In this document: piece by piece, positions 16,183 through 25,087 of the stretch | Layout of the letters: the number at the start of each line of letters is the position of its first letter | How positions within the stretch are numbered: the first letter of the stretch is position 1 | Assembly (NCBI GenBank): GCA_020634245.1 | Contig: JACKCC010000013.1 | Location: 256,038 to 320,037 of the forward strand | Reading direction: 5' to 3' | Origin: Ardenticatenaceae bacterium | Lineage (GTDB): Bacteria > Chloroflexota > Anaerolineae > Promineifilales > Promineifilaceae | Length of the DNA stretch: 64,000 nt | The notes under the pieces: model-generated | Database searches by the model: none | What the model was told of the DNA's origin: nothing | What the model saw: only the letters and a program-made list of their open reading frames with translations | Program-made: the position numbers and the translations under genes

Positions 16183-18225
16183 TTAGCCGGTCAGTTTTAA
16201 CCCCGCCATCACGTAAGGGATATAAACCAGGCCTAACGGATTCCCGTCTTGCAGCATCTTTAAGCGCGCCCCGCGCACTGCTTCGCCGATTGTTTCCCGC
16301 TTAATCATAAAGCGGTACAGGCAAGTCTCGGCAAACGCGACGGCAATCGGCTCGTAAATGGTAATTTCGGTGCCAATGACCCCGGCGGCATGGGAAACTT
16401 CCACAAACCCAGAAACAAAATCAATGGCGTGTTCCGGCGTCAGGGCGGTGGTGTGGCAGCCGTTGATAAAGACTAACGGCCGTATCTTTTGCCAGCGAAT
16501 CCGTTCACTGCGTAAATTAGCCCGTGTCAGGCGCGGCCCCGATGGCAGCCCCACACTCAAAAAAGGCGTTGTCCCGCTCAGTCCGCCGTGGCAGTAAAAA
16601 TAAACAACCTGCGACTCGGTCTTTTTCATCAAGGCGACCGTCTTATCGCGATCGTCGGCGTATTCCCAGCCCAGCCCCATTTTCTTCAAGTTTTGCTCGT
16701 GTAACGGCCGTTGCTTGAAATTGGGGTCCGTAGACACATTCACGGCGATTTTGGCATTGCCTTGCAAGGGAATCGTCGTTGGCGCATCCGGGCCGGTGGA
16801 AACAGAAATGGGCAGGCCCAAACTATGCCGGTAACCCCAAAAACCGCTGGGACAAACCACATTTGTCTGGCCATGCGATGGGCAATTGCCCTGGAAACAA
16901 TCCGTTTCTTCCAGCGGCGCGTTTTGCTTGAGCGCCGCCAAAAAACCAGGGCATAACGAATAATCGGAATTGGGCAGGCCGTCATCCAGCGGATAATCGT
17001 AAAACATCGCTGCCGGAACCAGCATATTGGCCGATTCTTTGGTAGCAATTTGCACCTGCCCCGGTTTGACCATCATGTCGGCCAGATCCCACGCTTTATC
17101 GGCGTCACCGGCCAGTTTGTTGATAAGCGCGTCGTAAAACCGGTAGCCGCGAATAGCAAAACGGACCAAATCATCTGTCAATCGATCCTGATTGAACGGA
17201 CCGAAATAACGATAAGGCTGGCCATTGTATTCGTTTTCGTCGCCCCAGGCCGCCTTGCGCAGCGCGCCGCGTGCCGAAGCAATCAAATCGGCCAGTTCCC
17301 CTTCGCCCATAGCGGCGTCGTTCTTAAATTCCTTTTCGCCAAAGAAGCGGAAGCCGTGCGTGCCGTTGCCATTGTCGTTCAGCATAACGCTCAATAAATT
17401 GTGACCCATGCCTTCCAGTTGACGGCCGTTCAATGTCCTGGAAAGCGTATAATCCACTTCCGAACGCAAAGCTGCGGCAGACTGGGTAACCGACGGGATA
17501 ACAGCCGCTTCTACTTCCACCGTCACCAGGCGGGACTGCACCAGCGTTTGCTGGTAGTAAATATTGCAGCGCATCCGCTGTGGGCCAGTTTTTGTGGCCG
17601 TGCGCACCGGGAAAAAGAGGCGGCGGGTCAGCAGTTCATCACCCAGCAAAGCGGCCGGCTGAACCACCGGCTGCGTCACCTGAACCGTCCCGTCGGGCTG
17701 GATTTTGATTTGGCCCACATCCGCGCCCGGTATCAGGATTAATTCGCCCGCAAAACTAAACAGGGCCACGTGCAGGCGCGCTTCCGGCGGCAGTTGGTCG
17801 ATGGGCAGTTCGACATCGGCCGTTTCGATGCTGCCTTCCACTCGTTCCCCCACTTCAAACCAGAACAGGTAGCCGGTATCCGGGGTTAACGGGTCGGCAG
17901 CAGAGAGGGGCTGAGCAGGCTGTGTTTCGTCTGCAAAGCCGGTGCTGACAATGCGCTCCGGCGGCGCGGCGTCATCGATTCCTTTGGTCGTTGAGTCCTC
18001 GGAGGGCTTACTGCCGCGATCAATCATCGCCTCTTGAGGGAAAAATCGGTCAAATTCGTCAGCAAAGTTGGCTTCGTTGACCCGGCCGGTCAAATAACGA
18101 CGGGCGCGGTCGGATAATTCCTCGTCGGCCAGGGCCGCTTCCGGATCGCGGAAGAACGCATCGCGGAAGGTTTCGTCTTCGGCGATGCGTTTGAGTATGC
18201 GTTTGACTTCGTCCAGCCAGTCCAT
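16183..18225 (-). CDS. CHAT-domain caspase-like protease
   Basis: A 680-aa protein whose C-terminal part is a CHAT (caspase HetF-associated) peptidase. The catalytic dyad is His546 in VVYFYCHGG and Cys590 in PLVFINGCHT, followed by the typical GVIGTEITIYEPIAVAFAE and YIPYVMAGL ends. A cysteine-rich loop (CFQGNCPSHGQTNVVCPSGF) precedes the core. Residues 1-65 are a short helical domain (FRDAFFRDPEAAL) I cannot name; it may be an adaptor. Residues about 100-330 look like beta-rich sensor domains. CHAT proteases act in bacterial defence and programmed death. The start codon overlaps the stop of the membrane-protein gene at 18225-18632 (TGATG), implying translational coupling in a four-gene operon. 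Confidence 0.85.
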   Translation of the reverse strand: MDWLDEVKRILKRIAEDETFRDAFFRDPEAALADEELSDRARRYLTGRVNEANFADEFDRFFPQEAMIDRGSKPSEDSTTKGIDDAAPPERIVSTGFADETQPAQPLSAADPLTPDTGYLFWFEVGERVEGSIETADVELPIDQLPPEARLHVALFSFAGELILIPGADVGQIKIQPDGTVQVTQPVVQPAALLGDELLTRRLFFPVRTATKTGPQRMRCNIYYQQTLVQSRLVTVEVEAAVIPSVTQSAAALRSEVDYTLSRTLNGRQLEGMGHNLLSVMLNDNGNGTHGFRFFGEKEFKNDAAMGEGELADLIASARGALRKAAWGDENEYNGQPYRYFGPFNQDRLTDDLVRFAIRGYRFYDALINKLAGDADKAWDLADMMVKPGQVQIATKESANMLVPAAMFYDYPLDDGLPNSDYSLCPGFLAALKQNAPLEETDCFQGNCPSHGQTNVVCPSGFWGYRHSLGLPISVSTGPDAPTTIPLQGNAKIAVNVSTDPNFKQRPLHEQNLKKMGLGWEYADDRDKTVALMKKTESQVVYFYCHGGLSGTTPFLSVGLPSGPRLTRANLRSERIRWQKIRPLVFINGCHTTALTPEHAIDFVSGFVEVSHAAGVIGTEITIYEPIAVAFAETCLYRFMIKRETIGEAVRGARLKMLQDGNPLGLVYIPYVMAGLKLTG

Positions 18226-18632
18226 CAGTCGTTAAACCCGCTGTTTTCTTCATTGGAGATAGCCATCGCCGATGTCGTCTGCCGGATCTCACCAGGAATT
18301 TCGAAGCCGCTGGTGGGCTTTTTGCGACGGCCGTCCAGAAACCAATCGACCGTGAAGTTTTTGGAAAGGCTGACCCACAACGTCAAAAAGAGGAAGTAGC
18401 CAAAGAACCCGGCAAATAAACCGATGCCGTAGGCGCCAAACAAATCGGTTTGGGCGTCGAACAGGGCCAGGATGGCTCCGCCGCCCAAAATGCCAATGAG
18501 GGTGGTAATGTCGCTGAATTGGACGTCGCCTTTGCGGTAGCGGTTGACGTAGTAAACGAACCAACCGATAACAAAGCCAAAACCACCGGCCCCCCACAAT
18601 TGAATCGCGGATGCAGTTTGTACTTCAGGCAT
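18225..18632 (-). CDS. Small membrane protein coupled to the CHAT protease
   Basis: A 135-aa protein with about three hydrophobic segments: LWGAGGFGFVIGWFVYYV, DITTLIGILGGGAILALF and GIGLFAGFFGYFLFLTLWV. A soluble polar C-terminal tail of about 40 residues follows (VDWFLDGRRKKPTSGFEIPG and on). The ATG at 18632 has GGAGG upstream (18641-18646). Its stop overlaps the CHAT start by one base. I do not recognise the family. The exposed tail makes it a candidate partner or substrate of the coupled protease (inference). Confidence 0.72.
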   Translation of the reverse strand: MPEVQTASAIQLWGAGGFGFVIGWFVYYVNRYRKGDVQFSDITTLIGILGGGAILALFDAQTDLFGAYGIGLFAGFFGYFLFLTLWVSLSKNFTVDWFLDGRRKKPTSGFEIPGEIRQTTSAMAISNEENSGFND

Positions 18633-18675
18633 AATTTTGTTCCTCCAAATATGGGTTAATGATGAAATAGCTGAA

Positions 18676-18930
18676 TCAGATACGTTCAGCTTCGTTACGT
18701 AAACGGGTACGCCAGGCCAGATGCAGCATGAAGGCGAACACGGCCGTTCCCGCAAAAACCAGCCAATGAATCCAGTCTGTCAGCCAGATGAACAGCGCCG
18801 TTATTAACACAGTTGCCAACAGGCTGGCCAGAAAATGGCGTAACGGCCGTTTCCCCGGCACATCACGCCAGATAAGAACCAGCAGCCATCCCCAAACCAG
18901 TCCCATGCCCACACTGCCGGTCAACGTCAC
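18676..18930 (-). CDS. Small membrane protein in the CHAT operon
   Basis: An 84-aa, mostly hydrophobic protein with two to three membrane segments (VGMGLVWGWLLVLIW, LATVLITALFIWLTDWIHWL, FAGTAVFAFMLHLAW). It starts at GTG 18930, three bases after the stop of the preceding peptidase gene, with GAGGTG just upstream, so it is probably co-translated with it. The family is unknown. Confidence 0.65.
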   Translation of the reverse strand: MTLTGSVGMGLVWGWLLVLIWRDVPGKRPLRHFLASLLATVLITALFIWLTDWIHWLVFAGTAVFAFMLHLAWRTRLRNEAERI

Positions 18931-18933
18931 TGG

Positions 18934-20775
18934 TTACACCTCACGAAACTGTTCAAAAATGCGCACGGCCGTTTCCGAATCCGGCGCACGCACCACCAAC
19001 GAATCACTGCCAACCTGCCCCAAACAAATGACATCGGCCGCACCGGCCACACATTGCAAACCCGACAAACGCGTCTCGTCTGTTGCTGCAAACAAATAAG
19101 CCGGATACTGGGGAAAAATAGCAGCAAACTCCGCCTTATCCTGATCCGAATCCCAGGCCAGGCGCAGCACCATCACCAACGCATCATCCGATTCATTCCA
19201 GTAGACTGCATAACGATCCCCATCCCAGCCGGATGCCGCCAATTCAACACTATTCGCATCTAACTGCTGGCTCAAATACTGCCGCAAATAAAACTCGCCA
19301 AACGTATCTTCATCCAGCTGTTCCCAGCCTGCCCCCAACGTAGTTGTAAGCGGCGGCAGAGCCACAATTTGGGGCGTATCACCGGCCAAATACTGTTCCG
19401 GATGCAAGATTTGTTCCGTCGATTGGGGCAAATTATTCCAGGCATCGTCAATGGCCGCCAATCCACCCTGTTGGTAAAGCGCCAGAACAAAATCAAACCC
19501 GGCGGTGTAGGGAAAAGAAATATCGTTGACCAAAAAAGCGGGAAAATCAGACAACTGCTGGCTGCCGGCTTGCGCTTCCTGCACAATATCCGCCACGGCT
19601 TCGGGAGGGATGTCGCTGCTCGCCAGGTACAGCCCTTCAATCAACGAAGCATGCCCTTCTACCAGGGCGCGGAAAGCAACGGCCGCATCCGAATCCAGAT
19701 TGACGTCGTTAAGCCGCTCCAGATCATAGTTCTGATCTTGCAGGGCATGGACAAATTCATGAGCATGAGTTAACTGCTCGTTGAATCCTAAGACTTCATC
19801 GTCGCTGACCACGACAAATTCAGCCGTTTCGGCGTCATAAAAACCCAGCACGCCCTGGCTGTAGAGGTCAACCAACGCCCCGGACAAATCATAATCAGCG
19901 GCGACAAAATCAAAAGCGCTCAACGTCAAAACGTCACGCCGCACCGCTTCTGGGCTGGCAACCTCGGCAAAATCAGCATCGAGACGGACGCCTAACTGCT
20001 CGCGGGTTAACAAAGTCGGCTCAATGGGCGCCAGCGGTGACAGGCCAGAAAGGTCGATGACGGCCGTTTCTATGTCTTGCCGAATCTGCGCATTTAACGC
20101 ATCAATGTTGATCAACTGGAATGTAATTTCTTGTGGTTCAGCGGCTTTGCCCGCCGTGTTGATAGCCATGACACTGATCGTATGCTCGCCGGTTCCCGTG
20201 GGCCGCCAGCTTTGCTGATGGACAAAAACCGGTTCGTCCTGGCCATCCAGATCCGTCGTTGGTTGGCCATCGAGGGTCAGGTTGACGGCCGTTATCCCCG
20301 CCGGATCATACACCACCACCAGCACGTCAACCGGCTCATCTGGCGGCAAAACGTCGTTTGCTTCCGGTTTTACGATTTTGATGAAGGGAAATTGGGCTTT
20401 CAGCGTCTCGTTTTCGATTTGCAGTTCGGCCAGACCGGCGGTGGCATCGGCCAGTTGATTGGTCAGGGTTTCGTTGTTGGATTGGAGAACGGCCGTTTCC
20501 TCATCACTTTTCACCAGTTCCCCTGCCAGAGTCATCTCATTGGCCTGGGCTGTAGCCAGAGCGGCCCCCGTTGCCTCCCGCGTGCCCTCCGCTGCCGTCA
20601 ATGCCAACCCTGTTTCGGCTAAATCCTGGCGCAAGGTGTCAGATACGGCCGTTAACGCAGACGTCTGATTCACCAGTTCTCGCTGCCGCGCAAAGAGGAA
20701 AAAAAAGGCAGCCACCGCCACCAATAACAACATCACAAACGTCAGCAGGATACCGGTAAATGTAGATGATTTCAT
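18934..20775 (-). CDS. Membrane-anchored HExxH metallopeptidase with coiled coil and Ig-like domain
   Basis: A 613-aa protein. One N-terminal membrane anchor (about 8-30) is followed by a coiled coil (about 33-128) and an Ig-like beta domain (about 133-222: DVLPPDEPVDVLVVVYDPAG, TGTGEHTISVMAINTAG). An extracytoplasmic zinc peptidase module comes next, with H339-E-F-V-H343 in THAHEFVHALQDQ and a likely third-ligand Glu373 in RALVEGHASLIEG. This arrangement predicts an enzyme anchored in the membrane and facing outward. It is the first gene of a tight operon (gaps of 3, 43 and -1 bp) ending in a CHAT protease. ATG 20775 is preferred over the adjacent TTG; no good SD is visible. Confidence 0.8.
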   Translation of the reverse strand: MKSSTFTGILLTFVMLLLVAVAAFFFLFARQRELVNQTSALTAVSDTLRQDLAETGLALTAAEGTREATGAALATAQANEMTLAGELVKSDEETAVLQSNNETLTNQLADATAGLAELQIENETLKAQFPFIKIVKPEANDVLPPDEPVDVLVVVYDPAGITAVNLTLDGQPTTDLDGQDEPVFVHQQSWRPTGTGEHTISVMAINTAGKAAEPQEITFQLINIDALNAQIRQDIETAVIDLSGLSPLAPIEPTLLTREQLGVRLDADFAEVASPEAVRRDVLTLSAFDFVAADYDLSGALVDLYSQGVLGFYDAETAEFVVVSDDEVLGFNEQLTHAHEFVHALQDQNYDLERLNDVNLDSDAAVAFRALVEGHASLIEGLYLASSDIPPEAVADIVQEAQAGSQQLSDFPAFLVNDISFPYTAGFDFVLALYQQGGLAAIDDAWNNLPQSTEQILHPEQYLAGDTPQIVALPPLTTTLGAGWEQLDEDTFGEFYLRQYLSQQLDANSVELAASGWDGDRYAVYWNESDDALVMVLRLAWDSDQDKAEFAAIFPQYPAYLFAATDETRLSGLQCVAGAADVICLGQVGSDSLVVRAPDSETAVRIFEQFREV

Positions 20776-20800
20776 CAAAGTTGGTTTTGTGGGAACTTCT

Positions 20801-20846
20801 TAGGCAACAGTCATTTTTGAAGTGACTGTCACCTGATAGGTGTGGT
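20801..20846. repeat. Dispersed GTGAC-type palindromic element, copy 2
   Basis: AACAGTCATTTTTGAAGTGA followed by CTGTCACCTGATAGGTG. It is an inverted repeat with arms matching the copies near 66, 24926 and 50371. It lies in the divergent promoter region between the peptidase operon and the lipoprotein gene. Confidence 0.75.
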
Positions 20847-20984
20847 TTTCAAAAATTCACAGATTTTTCGATCAATCTCTGCCTGTAATCACTTATAATG
20901 ACGCTCGAACACATGAAATCAATAGATTCATGATTTCCCTGAATGCTACACGAGGATAGATCGTGGGTCAAGCATATGTTTATC

Positions 20985-21055
20985 ATTCGTCATGCGTCAG
21001 GCGTCAAATTGTACGCATGATAACATGACGAATGACAAAATGACGCATGACGAAT
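20985..21055 (+). repeat. Long inverted phrase repeat abutting the lipoprotein RBS
   Basis: ATTCGTCATGCGTCA (20985-20999) is exactly inverted as TGACGCATGACGAAT (21041-21055), and other copies of the GTCAT/ATGAC words lie between. The hairpin ends one base before AGGAGAT, the Shine-Dalgarno of the lipoprotein gene. Confidence 0.8.
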
Positions 21056-21066
21056 AGGAGATAACG

Positions 21067-21771
21067 ATGAAACACAACAAACTGACTTTAATCATACTCA
21101 TGACTTTATTTATTTTACCGGCGCTGGCCTGTGGCGGCATCAGCGTACCTAAGGTAGATGAACTGGCCGGTCAGGCTGCCGACGCCGCCACCAAAGCGGC
21201 CGAAGCCGCCGCAACGGCCGTTATCGTCGCCCAGCAAGTTGCCAGCAGTGAACAGGTGCAAAGTTTGGAAGCCACGGCCGTTGCCGCCGCCACCTCCCTG
21301 GCCAACACCAACATTGAACTGCCCGAAAACAGCAGCCTGCGCCAGAAATTCAGCAACGCCCAGCCCGACGCCAACGGCAACATCACCATCACCGTTACCG
21401 ATGCCGAAATGAACGAAGCCATCCAGATGAAGCAGGCCGCCGCCGAACAAGCCGGTCAGGAACAGCCTTTACAGGGCACGATGGTTACTTTTACCGGCGG
21501 CAACATCGTCTTAACCGGCAGCATCGCCACCCCCATCACTGCCCAACTAACCGCCACCTTCCGCCCCTACGTCGCCAACGGCATCCTGCAATTTGAAGTC
21601 GTCAGCGCCAGTCTGGGCAGCATCAACGTCCCTACTGCCCTGCTTTCCGCTTCCCAGGCCACCCTCAACAGCACCCTCAATGAAGCAATGGGCAATCTAC
21701 CGGCCAACTACACCCTGCAAGATGTCCTCATGGGCGAAGGCACGATGACCATTTACGCCCACAAACAATAA
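21067..21771 (+). CDS. Lipoprotein with Ala-rich helical domain
   Basis: A 234-aa secreted lipoprotein. A signal sequence with lipobox ALAC (Cys about residue 22) predicts lipid anchoring outside the cytoplasmic membrane. Residues about 35-80 form an Ala-rich amphipathic stretch of the DAATKAAEAAATAV type, and the C-terminal half is beta-rich (GTMVTFTGGNIVLTGSIATP). I do not recognise the fold; it may be a surface or membrane-proximal binding protein. The RBS AGGAGAT is directly preceded by a 15-bp-stem phrase hairpin. It is divergent from the CHAT operon and convergent with the NACHT gene. Confidence 0.8.
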   Translation: MKHNKLTLIILMTLFILPALACGGISVPKVDELAGQAADAATKAAEAAATAVIVAQQVASSEQVQSLEATAVAAATSLANTNIELPENSSLRQKFSNAQPDANGNITITVTDAEMNEAIQMKQAAAEQAGQEQPLQGTMVTFTGGNIVLTGSIATPITAQLTATFRPYVANGILQFEVVSASLGSINVPTALLSASQATLNSTLNEAMGNLPANYTLQDVLMGEGTMTIYAHKQ

Positions 21772-21774
21772 ATT

Positions 21775-21830
21775 GCAGGGGCGACCCTTGTGGTCGCCCA
21801 AAATTGGGCGGGCACAAGACCTGCCCCTAC
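21775..21830. repeat. Dispersed GCAGGGGCGACCCTTGTGG element, copy 1
   Basis: A 56-bp element with two internal inverted repeats, running from GCAGGGGCGACCCTTGTGG to GACCTGCCCCTAC. Related copies lie at 29688-29743 (opposite orientation) and 37419-37474. It starts four bases after the lipoprotein stop codon. Confidence 0.8.
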
Positions 21831-21851
21831 TGGACATATCCCTCATCGTAG

Positions 21852-22074
21852 GGGCGAGGCGGTTGGCCATGATTTACCGAAAAACGGACGGCCGTTCCCC
21901 TCCAACCGCCTCGCCCGCCCTTCCAACCACCACCACCCAACGAAAAACAAACGGCCGTTCCCCACGGGCGCGGCAATCGGTGACCAAACCATTCGTTTTA
22001 CCCCCCCCATTCTGGCCGATTGCCGCGCCCCTACCATCATCAACCCATGTTGCGGGAAATCCCATTCCCGCAAC
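21852..22074. repeat. Three successive perfect inverted repeats between convergent genes
   Basis: GGGCGAGGCGGTTGG (21852-21866) pairs with 21902-21916. GGGCGCGGCAATCGG (21966-21980) pairs with 22016-22030. GTTGCGGGAA (22049-22058) pairs with 22065-22074. All stems are perfect (15, 15 and 10 bp). The first loop carries an ACGGCCGT palindrome and another lies between hairpins 1 and 2. No protein gene is supported in 21772-22146. Confidence 0.8.
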
Positions 22075-22146
22075 AAGACAACCGCCAAAATTTTTGGCGA
22101 TCCGCGCCGCAGGCGCGGATGATCAGAGATTCAGAGATCAGAGGCG

Positions 22147-24885
22147 TCAGAGGCCAGAGATAAACGGGGACACCACCACCCGCACACCCCTGGCGAGGAA
22201 GTGCCTGAGGTCCGGGAGGTTCCTGAGGCGGGCGGCAGCCGAGACACTGTCTTTGTCCTGCCAAAAAGAGCCTCCTTTCAAGCGGTGTCCCCACTCAACT
22301 TTGTCCTGGCACCATTCCCACACATTCCCGCTCATATCCTGGATGCCCCCTTCGGCAGCCCCAGCGGGGAAGCCGCCCACCGCCGTGGGGCGGCCAATGC
22401 CTGCTTCTGTGGAGTTTACAATCCCGTCCCGCCAATCATTCCCCCAGGGATAAATGCGGTTATCGGTATGCCGTGCCGCCCGTTCCCATTCCGCTTCGGT
22501 GGGCAGGCGATAATTTTTGCCCGTCTTTTCGGCCAGCCAGTGGGCATAAGCCGCCGCTTCGTACCAGCTAATCCCCACCACCGGCTGGTTGGGCGAATTA
22601 AACTGCGGGTCATTCCAGTAACGCGGCTCAGTCCAGCCATCACGTTCTTTGTAACGCCAGCCATCCTTTGTCCAACAGTGCCGCCACTTGTCCGTATAAC
22701 CGCCATCAGCCACAAAAAACCGAAATTGAGCATGGGTGACCGGGTATTGGGCAATCTGGTACGGCGCAGGAATCGTCACCGGCTCATAATTCTTGCCCAT
22801 GCCAAACGTCAGGCCATCCTCAATCGCAATCAGCACCGGTTCCAATGTACAAACACCAGCCCGCGGGTCGCCCAGCCAGCCCAGCGCCGCCCCCGCCTCG
22901 GCCCGCTGCACCGGCGTCAGCGCCCCCGTTTCTAGCAGCGCCGCCAACTGGGTTTGCAATTCCGGCAGCAGCTCCTCCGCCACCTCATTGTCGGCCAGAT
23001 TCTCCCGCCCCACAATCAACCCCATCTCCGCCGCCCGCCACACCCGGTACCAGCCCGCTTCATCATCCGCCGCCGGGGTACGCTTTGGCAAAATCCGCTC
23101 CATCGCCAGGATCACCATTTCCCGGTTATTCTTGTTGTGTACCAACACCCCGGCCGCCAGATTCAACACCTCGCGCCACGTATCCCCCTGCGCCGCCAAC
23201 TCCGGTCCCAATTTACGCAGCTTCAACCCCGGCGTCAGGTAACAGGCCGCCAAGTACTCCTGGAACGTCCGGTGCGGGAACGTATACACCCGGTCGGTCA
23301 CGCCCCCTTTCCCCACCAACAAATGCGCCCGCCGCTCCGTGTAAGCCAAAAACTGCTCCGCTTTGGCCCAACTGCCCAAATGCTGCCGGGCAATCGCCAT
23401 TAAATCCGTCTCCGCAATATCGGCCCCCTCATCCCCATCAATATTTTCCTTGTGCGCCTGCCACGCAATCTCCCACAACAGCCGCTCCAAATCCTCCTGG
23501 CTGATGGCCAGTTCCGCCAATTCGCTGGGCAGTTCACTTTGGGCGTCCTGCTCCTTGTGCCGCTGCCAGCGCAGCAGCAGCGCCTCCACGCAAGCCTGGT
23601 ACAGCTTGGCCCGCTCATCCGGCAGCGTCCCGTAAAACGTCTGCACAATGGCCATAATCGTCAGCAGCATCGGGTTTTCGGCCAACGGCTGCAGCTGCGG
23701 CCGCTGCGCCGCCGTCTGCAAACTGGCCGCCATATTATCAGCCTTCTCCTGATTCATTTCGCCCAATCCGGCCAACGCCCCATACCAACGGCCGATAAAC
23801 GCCTCGATTTGCGCCTCGTCCAAAGCGCGCAGCGTCTTCACCGGCACGCCCGCCGGCGCTTCCGCCGCCGTAAACGACAGCACCCGGCAAGTCGTCACCC
23901 AACGGCTGCTGCCGCCCACCCCATTCGCCAAATTGGCCACTGCCCGCCAGATGCGCCCCCGCTCTGGCACCGGCACCTCATCCACCCCATCCAGCAAAAA
24001 GATGATGCGCCCCTGTTCTAGCAAACGTTGCAGCGCCGGTAACGCACTGGCCAGCCCATCCCGTTCCAACTGCCCCCCGGCATAGTCCCACAATGCCAGC
24101 GGCGAATCCGGGTCAAACTGGGAACGGGCAAACTCGCGCAGTTCAATGTAAATGGGCACCGGCGGCGTCAGCACCCACTGCTGTTCTTGCAGTTCATCCG
24201 CCTCAAAATGCTTCTCCAAATGGGATTCCCGGCTGTAGACAATCTCGCTCTCCTCCGCCTGGAACTGCTTAACGCCCACTGGCCAGGCCAAATTTTCCAG
24301 CCAATTTCCGCCCGGTTCCAGCCAATGCTGCGCCAAAATGTGGGCCAGGTAACGCAGCAGCGTCGATTTCCCGGAACCGGGATCGCCCAGCAAAATAAGC
24401 TGCTGGTTGGCGTGGATGTGGGCCAAAATCGCGTTGAAAAACAGATGCTCTTTGTAAGCCGTGTTTGTTTCGTCGCGGCGCACCTGGTAGGCAAAATCGC
24501 CGTTCAAATTGATGAACACCTGCCGCAGCGACAGATGGGCGCTCTCCCGCCCCTGCGGGTCCAGCGGTACCAAGGGCAGGCGGCTGCTGCGCCGTAATAT
24601 CAATTCCAGGTAAGGGCGCAGTTCCGGCTCCGCCGCAATCGGTTCATAATCCGCTGTCGCTTCAGCCGCCGTTGGCCACGCGGCCTTCGGGCGCAGCCGC
24701 CGCCCCCATTCAATCAAATCGGCCAGCCGCTCTTGCCGCCGCAGCAAATGAATCAACTCGCGCGCCTGCCCGCTGATGCCCCCTTCCGGCAGCTCATCAA
24801 AATTGACCCCCAACTCGTGGCAAAGCGTTTTCAGTTCATCCCGATTGAAATGGGTGGTTAAAAGTTGCAGTAATTGGCTCATCAT
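22147..24885 (-). CDS. EAD-NACHT-FGE STAND ATPase
   Basis: A 912-aa multidomain switch protein. Residues 1-75 (LLTTHFNRDELKTLCHELGV, FDELPEGG, ELIHLLRRQERL) fit an effector-associated domain, a death-fold-like adaptor. The NACHT NTPase follows, with Walker A GDPGSGKST (167-175) and Walker B FLLDGVDE (296-303), then helical repeats. The C-terminus (about 690-905) is a formylglycine-generating-enzyme-like sulfatase-modifying domain with FVADGGYTD, GISWYEAAAYAHWLAEKTG, RLPTEAEWERAAR and DMSGNVWEW. In related STAND proteins such C-terminal domains serve as sensors. ATG 24885 is used; an adjacent ATG at 24882 is equivalent. No exact ACGGCCGT occurs in the gene. It probably acts in defence or cell death with an EAD-bearing partner elsewhere. 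Confidence 0.88.
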   Translation of the reverse strand: MMSQLLQLLTTHFNRDELKTLCHELGVNFDELPEGGISGQARELIHLLRRQERLADLIEWGRRLRPKAAWPTAAEATADYEPIAAEPELRPYLELILRRSSRLPLVPLDPQGRESAHLSLRQVFINLNGDFAYQVRRDETNTAYKEHLFFNAILAHIHANQQLILLGDPGSGKSTLLRYLAHILAQHWLEPGGNWLENLAWPVGVKQFQAEESEIVYSRESHLEKHFEADELQEQQWVLTPPVPIYIELREFARSQFDPDSPLALWDYAGGQLERDGLASALPALQRLLEQGRIIFLLDGVDEVPVPERGRIWRAVANLANGVGGSSRWVTTCRVLSFTAAEAPAGVPVKTLRALDEAQIEAFIGRWYGALAGLGEMNQEKADNMAASLQTAAQRPQLQPLAENPMLLTIMAIVQTFYGTLPDERAKLYQACVEALLLRWQRHKEQDAQSELPSELAELAISQEDLERLLWEIAWQAHKENIDGDEGADIAETDLMAIARQHLGSWAKAEQFLAYTERRAHLLVGKGGVTDRVYTFPHRTFQEYLAACYLTPGLKLRKLGPELAAQGDTWREVLNLAAGVLVHNKNNREMVILAMERILPKRTPAADDEAGWYRVWRAAEMGLIVGRENLADNEVAEELLPELQTQLAALLETGALTPVQRAEAGAALGWLGDPRAGVCTLEPVLIAIEDGLTFGMGKNYEPVTIPAPYQIAQYPVTHAQFRFFVADGGYTDKWRHCWTKDGWRYKERDGWTEPRYWNDPQFNSPNQPVVGISWYEAAAYAHWLAEKTGKNYRLPTEAEWERAARHTDNRIYPWGNDWRDGIVNSTEAGIGRPTAVGGFPAGAAEGGIQDMSGNVWEWCQDKVEWGHRLKGGSFWQDKDSVSAAARLRNLPDLRHFLARGVRVVVSPFISGL

Positions 24886-24925
24886 TCGTCTCTCATTGTC
24901 AGGCAGGAACAAAGGTTTCGCTTCA

Positions 24926-24966
24926 ATGTGACAGTCACTTTGGAAGTGACTATCACATCCAGGCAA
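24926..24966. repeat. Dispersed GTGAC-type palindromic element, copy 3
   Basis: TGTGACAGTCACTTTGGAAG with GTGACTATCAC is a near-perfect palindrome, preceded by TCAA and followed by ATCCAGGCAA. The copy at 50371 shares the flanks (TCAA and GTCTAGGCAA), so the conserved unit is about 43 bp. Confidence 0.85.
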
Positions 24967-25005
24967 ATGGTAGCATAAAACACCCGCAAAATGAAACGCA
25001 CAACT

Positions 25006-25087
25006 TGTCATTCTGAGCGCAGCGAAGAATCCCAATGGCCTGTGATGAGTACGCTAGAGGGATGCCTCGGCGGACCTCGGCATGACA
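25006..25087. repeat. CATTCTGAGCG-type intergenic element, copy 1
   Basis: Begins TGTCATTCTGAGCGCAGCGA and ends with the inverted ATGACA. A related, diverged copy in opposite orientation lies at 34798-34859. I know this kind of element as common in intergenic DNA of several phyla. Confidence 0.65.

Noticed and set aside
20985..21055. CRISPR-like repeat array
   Set aside because: The words are short, inverted as well as direct, and have no regular spacers. No cas genes are present in the window.
21773..22453. Plus-strand open frame rich in Pro and Arg over the spacer and the end of the NACHT gene
   Set aside because: It runs through dispersed repeats and hairpins and then antisense to the FGE domain. 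No RBS and low-complexity protein.
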